Assembly: GCA_910890315.1 (NCBI GenBank)
Contig: CAJVGD010000042.1
Span: 558,001-622,000 of the forward strand
DNA length: 64,000 bases
Reading direction: 5' to 3'
Origin: Serendipita indica DSM 11827
Taxonomy: Eukaryota > Basidiomycota > Agaricomycetes > Sebacinales > Serendipitaceae
How positions within the stretch are numbered: the first letter of the stretch is position 1; the number at the start of each line of letters is the position of its first letter. Under the pieces are notes generated by a model. That model did not search any database, was not told where the DNA came from, and saw only the letters and a list, made by a program, of their open reading frames with translations. Made by a program: the position numbers and the translations under genes. Shown piece after piece: positions 11,081 through 21,606 of the stretch.

Positions 11081-11819
11081 TCCTCTGTGCTATGGACGGC
11101 CTGGTCCCCAACGGCCGTCAAGGGAACAGCTCAAACGTGCAGTGGGAGTGCAAATTCGGAGAGGCACCCTTGGGGCAGTTCACCAAGCCGCGTGAGGCCG
11201 GTTCTATATGACCGTGCTTTCCCAAAGAGGGTCTATTGAATGTCTATGTCGTCTTCGAGGACTGCTAGAGATCCCGAGGTGTAGACACGGCCGGTGAGCA
11301 GTACTAGTCATATGCAAAATACCAGATAGAGTTTCATATTCGTTTTCTTGCTAGTAAATGTGTGACTCTCCTCCACCCGCCCTCGACGTTTCACTCCCGG
11401 CCATATTTGGTATTAAGGAATTGGTGGCCACCCCTCCCTTATCGGGTGCCCCCACCCCCGAAAATTGTCCTCGAATTGTACCGTTGTTCGAACTGCACTA
11501 CTGGTCTCAAGGCTAAACGACTCTACATAAAGTTGAGCAGGACAAGGAGATTTCCTATTGTAAGATTGGAGGACTGTTGATTGGCTGATCATAGTCCTTT
11601 TCGAAATATAAATACAATTTCCTCCTTGAATACCTCCATTTCCTATCTCTCTGAGCGACGGAAGGCTTAGCTGGGTTTCCAGAACAGCATCTACGTTCAC
11701 CAGAGTTACCACGAAACATTATTGGCGGCTAGTTCGACACTTTCATATTATCGTTCCCATCGCTGTCACTATCTAGCAGAGCGTAAGCTGATGCCGTGGC
11801 AGGCTTCGCCGGGGTCGCT

Positions 11820-11959
11820 TGGGAGAGTAAGACGAGCCAGTCAGCCGTGCTCAGCGAGAGCACCGGCAGTGTCGTCCTTAGCTGGCGAAAAGGATGGTGT
11901 TAGCTTGGTCTCTTCGTCCCCGCCTCCTCGAGGATGTACTTACATTAAAGAGCAGACCT
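11820..11959 (-). pseudogene. A5: relic of the 5' part of an A gene
   Basis: Aligns with the first exon and first intron of A1-A4. The start codon is replaced by AGG (11,959-11,957), while the GTAAGTAC donor and the 'CCAAGCTAACACCAT' branch region survive. The TATA box seen in the intact copies has become CTATGAC. The downstream exons are not found. It stands divergent to B2 just as A3 stands to B1, so the A/B pair was duplicated and this A partner then decayed. Confidence 0.6.
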
Positions 11960-12233
11960 TGAGGAAAGGACCTCAGAGTCATAGTGCAATTCACGAACCG
12001 AACCATGTGTCATCTAAGTCGTTAATAGCTTGAACGACCCATTCGATAGGTGAACTGTTCGCCGCCAGACCCGTGAACCGGAATCGTGGACCGTGGGCTA
12101 GCTCCATGATTGTGGCGTGCCTAACGTGTGCCATGGATCCGACCTTTGAACGTCTTGAGCCGTCGACCCGTAGGCTGGACCCCCTAATGTGTCATTTTTC
12201 TTTCTTCTGTCCTTGTTCGACCCAACTTGACCA

Positions 12234-13709
12234 ATGACCACGTCCATGGAGACTAGAGACGCTTTTATGGAGCGACTCTCGCAGATGTTTCGAGGCTCGA
12301 ACCTGCCTATCTACACCCTTCCAAAAGAGACGGAGGAGTACGATTTGGAAGGCGTGGATTGTCCCGCCTGCCCAATAAATTCCCACCCGAACAAACTCAA
12401 GCGGGACAGTCACCGTTCAGGGTACTACGTAGGTCTTTACTTTTCGAAACATTCAACTATCTGAAAATTCAAGTGTTTTTCTCCTCTTCCGCCTTCCGCT
12501 GGCTTGATGGTGCATGGGCCGCATACATTCTTCTCTGACCCCCCTTCGCCCCTGTGGTGGTGTGTTTGAACTTTTTTTTTTTACTTCACATCTAATCATG
12601 AGCAGGCCTTTCATTGCTGGCAACAAATCTAGCGCCAAATCTCCCGCCAACCCTGACAAAGCTGTGTCATACCATGCCCACACTACTCGCCAGCTCGAAG
12701 ACCGTCGAATCGGTATTGAAGACGCACTCGACGCGAACCTTCAGCGAGCAACTCGCCGACCTGAGAGGGACTCTGTAAGGAACGAGGGGCCCTCGCCCTT
12801 GGTCGCGGTGGATGACGAGGAGATTAGTACGGAAAACGAGCGTAGTCCATCGTATAGCAGCGACCTACAGGAACTTTGGGAGGTGGAAATCATGTATTGG
12901 CCTTCAAAGGTTGGTTTATCCTCTGGTTCGTGGTTCGTGGACGATGCTCAGAGTTTATATAGCCTGCTGGTAACTACCTCGCTTGGCCACCTCGGGTCAC
13001 ACGTCGTCCGTACAAGGCTGCCGCCAACGAGAGGTGCTTTGCCGACTTGACATTCAATGGGAACCTCGACCTTCAACGTGCCGTTTACGGTACCGAACGC
13101 GATTGGAATTTCACTTCATACTACGACATGGCGCGTTCTGCATGGATCACCGACATGACGAACCCAGACTGGGTCCCCCTGTTCAAGGATCGTCCTCTAC
13201 TCCTTCGCCACTTCACTGTGCAAGATCATCAATGCTTGGGTTGGGAAGATGTGGTTGAAGCTGCTGGCCCTAGGGTGCTCAAGCCGATTCTGGATGGCCA
13301 AGAGTCATCGAGCGAGGATTCAAATTCGAGGCCTACGAAGCGCCGCCGCATTTCTTCCACCTGTTCACAAAGTGAATCCGCAACGTCCTCTCGGCATATT
13401 CGGACAGGCAGAAGAGAGCACCAGAAGAACGACAGTGGGACCAGTCGAGGGAAACCGAGTTGGTGGATGACTATGTCCGCCGGCACAGTCGTCGCTGGCC
13501 TGAAGGAGATAGAAAGACTTAAAGGCGTTGATGGGAGAGCAACACTACAGCAACGGTTTGAGCGGGCCTTTCCAGGGAAGCGATTCGCGCTCTCGACTGT
13601 GAAGCGGATGATCACTGCCCTCAGCCACTTACCCGAGGACGATATCGAGCGCTATTTGAATGAGGACTCGGAGCGTCCATGGAGTGAAGTATACGCACTG
13701 GCAAAGTGA
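12234..13709 (+). CDS. B2: unknown protein, paralogue of B1
   Basis: The first exon, ATG 12,234 to about 12,432, matches B1 including a CPACP motif and the GTAGGTCTTTAC donor region. The next part differs from B1: a frame from ATG 12,598 to 12,909 follows a 12-T tract and ends with VEIMYWPSK, the B1 equivalent being VEIMYWPPK. I could not join exon 1 to it in phase, so transcription may start before 12,598 or an exon is missed. The last exon runs to TGA 13,709 and keeps KRRRI, WWMTMSAG, QRFERAFPG and RPWSEVYALAK. The B1 acceptor GCAG is lost here; the nearest in-phase AG is near 13,015. Function unknown. Confidence 0.65.
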
Positions 13710-14428
13710 TGCCCGACGCCGACTCCTCTCACCACGTATACCAATGTACCAATTTAATCGAGACTTTTGTCTATATCTAATGTATCCGCCTTCTTTTATG
13801 AATGATGCCGCCCAGTAATTCTGGATACTTATTCACTTGTACGCTGGCGGGATAGACCTTGCGCTCGCTCGAGAACCATCTATCGTCGTCTATATATCAG
13901 ATCGTGTCGCGAGCCTTTTGGGTGGATACCGGCCAGGGTTCGTGGCGTCAGGAGCTTGTCCTATGTCGCAACTTGGCTCTTGACGCGCCAATCGCCGAGT
14001 ACCTATCAAGAATGTCTTTCAAGCGACACTCAATCGTGGCATGGAGGCTTCTTAGATCATAATCACCGCCGAACCTTTATGACAATCAATTAGGGCATAG
14101 CTTTTGAGCCGTTTACCTCGCTGGATAGTGCTTCTAATATACCACAAAGATGCCGATACGTCTCCAGCTACGGCACTGTATCTTCTGTTCCCCCCTTGCT
14201 ACGAGCTAATGATCGTTTCGAGACCTTCAGCGGGGAGGGCGTACAGTGACATCAAGGAAGAGCCGATCATCATTTAGGATGCCACTTCATCCCGTACCGT
14301 GTCTCATTCGGTGATGCGGATTCAGTTGCCATTCGCTCAGCACCTGCATCGATTAGTCTTTGACATCCACGGCGGAGACCGAGCATCCCAAGTATAAAGG
14401 AAGTCTGATTCTGGACTCTTGACTGTTC

Positions 14429-16702
14429 TTTCAAATGCCCGAGGCAACATCATCCGGCAACTAGTTTGTTTCTTGCAAAGTGTATCGACTCTAGGGAGCA
14501 TGACTCTCGACCTTCCAACTCGAATGTTTGGTCACATTGTATCCTTTCTTGTTACGGGTGATCTCTGGATTTGCGATAAATGAAGGGTTAGAACGCTATC
14601 CGAATTCCTTCGAGTCTGTCGCTGCTGAAATAAACGATCCGTCCAGATTTGCTGGCGAAACGCAGAACCTTCGTCGACTGAACACAGCTGTTGAGAACCA
14701 AGTATAAAGACAGATAATTCCGTGTTTCCGCAAAACTTAGCACACGACCCGGGAGTTTCGAGCGTTTTCATACTGGCCGCTCTCATGACGTCATCTATGA
14801 CCGCGTATCCTCAAAAGTCAAGTTTTCTCGTGCGAGTAGAAGAATTATTTATGTCACTTCCTGTGTAGGGCGTCGTTTTCTCTTTAACAAGGTCCTCGAA
14901 GTGTGGTTGAGGCTCTCGATCGGTTGCTCCTTGCTTTCACAGTGACCACGTTATTCGGCCAGGGAAAACAAGGCCCATTGGCAAATTATTGGCTCCCATT
15001 TTATCTCAATAGTGGTTCATAAATCGTCACTATGCTCTCCGTGGCATGGAGGCTGCTTGAGGCAACAGAGAACGCTGTTTGCCTTGGGTAAGCATTAATA
15101 TGTGCTTTGGGAGACGTTAAGAGCTAATCAAAATCACCCCAACACATCTAACCGATGGAAAGGAACAGACACTCGTGCCGCTATGTCTCACAGGTCGTCT
15201 GCCTTTCTAAGCTCCTCTACATGGGTAAATTTGACAGTTTGACTCTTTATTATTCGAAATATTTTTAGTTTACGAGCCAGGGCAGCCCTTTGTCGCGTCG
15301 GAATGCCTTCAACCTTCTTGAGATGTGTGCGAGGGGAGCCCAGGGTGGTCATCTCCTCGCAAGTGACACCATTGCGCTGATTTTTGCCATCCATGAGATA
15401 TTCATGACGATAGAACCAGTCCCTGGTCCGGATGATTGGCCAGAACACAAAGCGACGCAACCTGTAGCCACGTCGCCGCGAACCCAGGCGGGCTGGTGGG
15501 CACGTATAAAACAGCTTTTCCGCTGCCAAATCCTGCACTTACACCTCACTGTAGACTCTGGACATGTAGGTGAGCATTAGTTCTCCCAGGCAAGGGTATC
15601 CAATGTGCTTTCAGGCTAAACTATCGCCCTTGTATATTGCCTCGCTGGTCTCATGCAAGACTTCTGTGCCCTATATCGTGTGTAAATTTTCCTCTTGCTC
15701 CGCGGTTCCGTAAGATAGCATTCGCTGCATATGACGATGTGTGGTGATCGAGCTTATCACCATTCATCACCCGTTACGTATACCACTCTTTCCATGTTCT
15801 ATCACAGAGCCGAGTTAGCGTCCTGTGAGCGCTATAGTCATCAGCCACCTTAGGGCTGGGGTAAGCCAGATTGCCTCTGTCGTCTCCTTGCACGTGTGAT
15901 CTTCGAGCATATGGAGCTATGAGCGAATCCTTTTGGTTCTTTAAATGTCTTATTAACCCAGCGACAGTGCGGTTCAAGGTCAACTTGGGATAATCATGTT
16001 CGGCCATATTAGCTGCTAATCAAGTATAGAAAGGAATGAATCTCCTCTTAATATTACACAAGCCGCACGGTTCAGTAACGATACCGGACTCAGGCTGCCC
16101 ATAGAACCGGTCACAGCCAGAGCAACACACCAAGGTCACTCGCTTCCTTCCAATTGTGTCTTAGTCCGTTTTTATCGGGGAAAACGGCTGATAGTCTTTA
16201 CGGTGAATTGTCCATCATAGGATTCTGATGGATTCTGATATGGTTGTGGGTGTTTTCGGGCCGCCAACCTGTGATGCGCGATTATCTGAGATATGAGACG
16301 GCAGTTTCATTATAAAAGCCTCATGTCTATCGATTCGCCCTTCACCATCTTCTTCCCTTCTCTACAGCTCTACTGTCACATGTCTGGATACTAATCGAAG
16401 CGAGGATTTATAGCTATGTCCGGGATCAAGTTGATTGGGACCGTCTTGTTGTCGATGAGATGGACAACGGCCTCAAGGGCACTCATTCTCTGGGCATGGC
16501 CCATTTCTGGTCTCTATCGACTCGGCGTCTCACGGTCCTGATCAACGACCCGGGATACATATGGAACCTCCTTTGGTTGCCCAGAACGGACGCAGTAGCT
16601 GTACGAGGATTGCATACTGCTCTCTCGGGAAGTAGCAATAAAAGCCCTATTTTGTCTCCTCATCCATCACTGGATTTAACGTTGCCTAAAGGAAAGACAT
16701 AG
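14429..16702 (+). pseudogene. F-box-like gene relic in duplication copy 1
   Basis: A short frame near 14,500 reads LPTRMFGHIVSFLVTGDLW, which looks like the start of an F-box, followed after a stop by LRVCR, the usual next motif. A frame of about 80 codons at 16,460-16,702 (with KGTHSLGMAHFWSL) may be the end of the same gene. Between them, 15,290-15,580 holds a 96-codon frame without support. Stops interrupt any continuous reading and the copy at 18.7-21.0 kb is equally broken. Confidence 0.4.
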
Positions 16703-16908
16703 TAGACTATGGGACATGCCTAGAAGACAGCCGCCTTCTCATCCCTAGATTACATTGATTCACCTTTGGAACCTTCCAGAGGCGCGATAACTCGGCTGGA
16801 TTATTGGTGATGCCGAAGCAAGACTCTCTCCTCAATCCGACCAAGTTTAAGTTCTTTCTAAAGGTGTCACAGGTACGGTCCCGTCTCGGTTTGAATAGGC
16901 CTACACGA

Positions 16909-17258
16909 GTACGTCGCTCAGTGTCCGGCTGCGCGGAGATAATCCGTCGCCTCTGCCGCACGACGCGATCCAGCACGAATATCTGTCGACGGCAGACGAT
17001 GATCAACAAATACCTCGGATTCGGATCAACGAAGGCCAGTACGACGCCAACAGACCGTTTCGCCACGAGGTGCACAGTCAGGCATCCGACTTGGATAGCC
17101 CAATCTATGCGGCAGGAGAACAAGACGATATAGTCCACTTGACGAGCCAGAATACTGTGTGGAGACGCTCTGCGCCGTACGAGCGAGATATCGAGCGGAG
17201 ACGGGTGAGCAGAGGCGCCAGAAGAGAGACGCACCCTGGTACTCAGGCACTCATTTAG
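16909..17258 (+). pseudogene. Truncated copy of the calcium-channel first exon
   Basis: Bases 16,913-17,215 match 21,651-21,953 at about 96% by eye, the N-terminal coding part of the Cch1-like gene (from VRLRGDNPSP to about ERRRVSRG). The frame stays open to a stop at 17,256-17,258, which lies beyond the join. No channel domain is included, so it cannot encode a channel. Most differences from the parent change the amino acid (for example Asp-Ile for Asp-Met, Ile for Leu), consistent with relaxed selection. It is the right end of duplication copy 1. Confidence 0.85.
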
Positions 17259-17261
17259 TCA

Positions 17262-17975
17262 TCTGGTAGCTACCTTGATTGGCCTTGGGTAACGTAGGTC
17301 CCTTATCGAATACCTTCGATGATGGGGAAATACTTGTGAACCCAAGGTCTAAGCTTGAGGCTGGGCTTCTATAGTCACCGAATCAGACTGGAGACGCATC
17401 TCTTATTACGGCCTGGAGCACTCGTGACCTACGCCTTTTCTCTGAGTGTGCTCTTGTCTTCAGGGGCCACCCTCTCCTTCGTCACTTCACAGCGCAATAC
17501 TTCTGTTAAGAGATCGCAGTTGAAGTTGCTGGGTTCAGGGTAGTCAAGATAATCCAGACAGAGGAAGGAGTCGAATAATCACCACGCAAATCTAAGTCAA
17601 ATGAAGCCGGCCTCACCACTACTACATTTCTCACGCTTGGCCACAAAGTACCTCTCATCTTCTTAGGACATTCAGACAGATACAAAGGAGCGATAGAACG
17701 GAAATAGCGGCAGTCGAAGGGGGTGGATTGGTGGATGTCAGTGCTCGCCTTCAGAGCCATTACTGGACTGATGAAGAGAGGGGGTTCAAGGACCTTGACG
17801 ACTGAGAAGTGCTAAAATAACGTTTTGAGAGTATCTTTCCAAGGAAGCCATTCTCCCTCCCGACAGTGAAGTGGATGTTAGCCACATTCGACAGCCTCAC
17901 TAAGCTTTACATCAAGGTATCTGAATGGGAACTCGGTGCGTCCACGGAATGGGGTCTGTGCAATAGTAAAGTGAC
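17262..17975 (+). pseudogene. B3: decayed copy of the B gene last exon
   Basis: Begins inside the intron before the last exon and follows that exon to its end. Early stops and small gaps interrupt it, for example after the segment equal to ELPPELQRALYG and within the Lys/Arg-rich part. Several coding stretches are closer to B1 than to B2 (the ESDWRR region, 'ACGTTTTGAG'), while the 3' flank is closer to B2 ('GCCACCCAGTAATT' against 'GCCGCCCAGTAATT'). Confidence 0.75.
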
Positions 17976-18689
17976 GCAGGACGCCAGATCGCTTCCAGTA
18001 CGTATGCCAGAGTACCAATGTCACCGAGTCTTTTATTTCAGATCTATTCTATCTATATTTTAGTGAAAAGGTGCCACCCAGTAATTATTCAGATAGGCCT
18101 TGGCAGAGGTGGATCTCTTGCTCGCATAATAACGGTAGATCATCATTCGTATATGAAATGCTGTACCGAATACTTGGGTAGAGAAGGTCAGGTGTCGTCA
18201 CGTCAGGAACTCACCTTCGCAACTTGGCTCCCGACACACCAGCCGCTGGATGCCTACCATGTATACCTTCTATAGGGCATACAAACATATCACAGGTGCC
18301 ATTTAAGCAAAAGATACTGCCAAAACTCTATGATGATAAATTGGGCGCAGGTTTTGATCTGCTCACCTCTCTCTATAGTGCGTCATATACCATCAAGAGC
18401 CTAATACCTCTCCAGTTACGGTGATATATGGTATAATGCCACCTGTTTTGGATTAATCACCGTTTCGAAAACCTGCAACGAAGACCGTGCAGTAGTGGAC
18501 ATCAGAAGGAAGAGCCGCCTCCTCATCTAGGAGCCTCTTTCATTCCACGCAGATTCTACCTATCATTTGCGTCCAAACCGCAGCCATAAATGGCAGGGGT
18601 GTCTACATCAATTTGTCGAAGATTCCAACCATCCATGATATTGCCTCCCAAATAGGGTTTCCGGCCTATAATATGTTTTGATCTTGTGG

Positions 18690-21000
18690 ACCTTTCATTC
18701 CCTTTCTCGAGCTTGAAGCAACATCGCCCGGCATCGGGTGCCAAAAATGGATGCCTCTCAAGGGACATAACGTTTAACCTGCATACTAGACCAGTTGTGA
18801 TCCACATTATATCGTTTTTCGTCAAGTACACTGAATTCGGGGTTAGTTACGAGGGAGGATGCTATTCAAATTTCGTCGAGCCTGCTGATTGGACTTTGCT
18901 GCTGCAAAAAGCTATGCGTCTAGATTAAAATGCAAGATCTTTGTCAGCTGAGCAAAATCGTTGGAACCAAGGATAAAACAAATAGGTTCGTGTTTGTGCA
19001 TTCTCTGGCACGCAACCAGCAATCTCGAGAATATTCGGACTAGCAGGCTCTGGTGAGGTCATCTATGACTGCGTATCCTCAAAAATCAAATTTATCGTAT
19101 GGAAGTAAAACTATACTATTCCATTTGGTGGGCAGAGCGTCATTCCTCTGTAACATGCTTCTGCATGCTCGGTTGTGACTGCCGCTCGTTCGTTCCTTTC
19201 TTCACGACGACTTTTGCTACTGGCTAGCAAGAAGGCGGCCTATCGACAGATTATTAGCCCCCAGTTTATTTCAATAGAGGACCAGAGACTGCTACAGCGC
19301 TCTCCGTGGCCTAGGAGATGCTTGAGGCACGATGGGACGTTATTTGCCTCAACCAAGCATTGGTAAGTACTGGAAGAGATGCTAAGAGCTAATAAAAAAA
19401 CTATCCCAACATCCATATCTGATGGCAAGGACCAGATACTCGGCCCACTGCGTCCCACGATACCTCTGCCCTCCCCTACTCGTCCAGACCAGTATATTCG
19501 ACAAATTTGCCCATTATAGTTTATCAAAATCCTTGTGTAGAATCTAGGGTAGCCCTAGATCACTTCGAAATCCCTGCAGCCCCGTAGGGGCGTAGGTTAG
19601 AAGCATCCAGGATACATAACCTTATACAGATAATGCCATCGCATTATCCCGCGTCATTAATGAGATAATTTATCGCGATAGTTCCAATTTCTGTGCCGCA
19701 TAATTGGCTAGAGCGCAAAGCGGCCTGCCTTGTAGCCACGTCGCTGCGATTCGAGGCGGACAGGCAGGGGTGAATAAAGCTGCTTCCACATCATCCCAGT
19801 CTTTGTTCCTACTATTTTGGACCTTTTAGACATTAGGTGACGGTTGGTCCTCACAAAGCAAGAGTTGCTCAATACGCATTCAGGCTAGACACTCACCTTC
19901 GTGTCCTTTTTGGTCTCATAACTTTTATCCAGGTCTCTTGCCCCATCCTATGTGGGAAGTCTCTTCTGGCTCGATGAACCTCCAAGACAGCATTCAGACG
20001 ACGCATGATTATCGACCCTATCATTATGTATCATCAGTGACGTCTGCCTTCCTTTCCATATTCTGTCACAGAGCCGAGTTTGCGTCCTGCGAGCGCTACA
20101 ATCCTCGGCCACCTGGGGCTCGCGTAAGCCTCGTTGGTTGGGTCGTCTTCTTGTACATGTGCGCTTCGAACATATGTAATTGTGAGTGAATATACCAACT
20201 CCTTAAATAACCCGCCCACCCGGTGACGGTAGTGCGAACCAAAGTTCCACCGCCAGATACCCTGCTCGGCCATAACTGGCTGTTTGGTAAGCGCAGACAG
20301 GAATGGTATCCTGAGTCCCATTTATGCGCATTGCATGCCCGAATACCAATGTTGGACTAAGACCGCCTACGGAACACCGGCACAGTCACTCGCTTCTTTC
20401 CAATTATGTAATTACCAGGAGAGAGGAGCTGATAGGCCACACAGGGAACTGTTAATTGTGGGTTCTGATGGTTTCTGATACAATAGGGGAGTTTGGAGCC
20501 CAACATATGAGGCAAGATTATCTAAGATACGGGATCGCCATTTTCCTTATAAACGCCCTCCTCCATCGATTCGTCTCATACCTCATGTTATCCCGCTTTC
20601 TCTTCGTCGGTCCCCTCTTTAGCTGCTACGCGTCGACACTGACCCAGCCTTTCCCTAACTCTACAGCCCTCCTGGCACAATGTCTGGATATCACTTGAAG
20701 TGAGATTTTATATATATCTCCGGAATCAAGTTGATTGGACCGTCTTGTCGTCGCCGAACGTTCTACCAGCCTCTAGGGCATTCTCTGCGCATGGCCCTTT
20801 TTTTCTAGTCTCTACCAGTCCGGCGGCTCACGGTCTTGATCGACGAGCCGGGATACATGTTTAATCTGCTTTTATTGCCCAGACAGTCGCAGTAGCTGTG
20901 CGAGGTGGATGAAACTGTCCCGGAAAGCAGAAAGCGCAATTTCGTCGGCTCACCCAACTGGATACAATGTTGTCTAACGGACGAACATGGTGTACCAATA
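18690..21000 (+). pseudogene. F-box-like gene relic in duplication copy 2
   Basis: Pairs along its length with 14,429-16,702: for example 'TCATCTATGACTGCGTATCC' at about 19,060 with the same string bearing one change at 14,790, and 'ATCAAGTTGATTGG' at 20,728 with 16,427. No frame is open over more than about 90 codons and the F-box core is no longer readable here. Confidence 0.5.
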
Positions 21001-21606
21001 ACGGTCACGATGACATATACATAAAAGGCAGCCCGCTTCCCCTTGGATTCCACAGATTCGTCTTCGGGATTTTCCAGAGGTACAGCTCGGCTGGTTTATA
21101 AGTGATGTTGAAGGAAGAATCTCTCCTCGATCGGGCCAAGCAAAGTTATCGGTCCCGTCTTGTTCTGAATAGACCTACACGAGCACGTAGAATGAGGCAC
21201 AAGGCCTAATTACTACGCTGCATCTCAGACTACGATCAAACTTGTGCCTGTTACGACCTTTGACTCGCCGTTTACAATCGCAAAGTCTGCTCCATGGAAA
21301 AAGCGTTCGATCCTTGTGATACACTGCTACTGCTTGCAGCTTGGTTACTGAGATAGGTCTATCTCTGAAGGCTAGATAATCGTCGAGTTTGAATCGTACA
21401 GTTTGAAAGTGTAATGATATCATGTTTCATGACCATTATTCATCGTCTCTGCGCTGCGGCCCTCCAACCAGTGTCCGGGATCCGTCGGCGTCGAGGGCAA
21501 AGTGGAGACCCAAACTCTTTCCGCGACCTCGCCTGTGCAGGTCTGCCAAAATTACGAGACAATTGATTAATACGTTGGACTCTTACAATCTCTTGCAAAT
21601 TGACGA

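Larger units (their letters stand above)
1245..12030. repeat. Five-copy local segmental repeat carrying the A gene family
   Basis: Related blocks lie at about 1,245-2,160, 3,410-4,240, 5,935-6,860, 9,650-10,610 and (relic) 11,820-12,030. Each contains a minus-strand A gene, its TATA region and a shared downstream flank with recognisable pieces such as 'CACGCGTCGCAATACCC', 'GTACAATATGCTC' and 'TTCTCGAGGTACA'. Identity by eye is moderate, with many substitutions and small gaps, so the copies are not recent. All copies keep the same orientation, which suits repeated unequal crossing-over. I found no terminal repeats, target-site duplications or transposase, so transposition is not supported. Confidence 0.8.

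Noticed and set aside
1-21600. Transposon origin for the repeated blocks
   Set aside because: No terminal inverted or direct repeats, target-site duplications, transposase or reverse transcriptase could be found. All copies keep the same orientation and lie side by side, which fits unequal crossing-over better.
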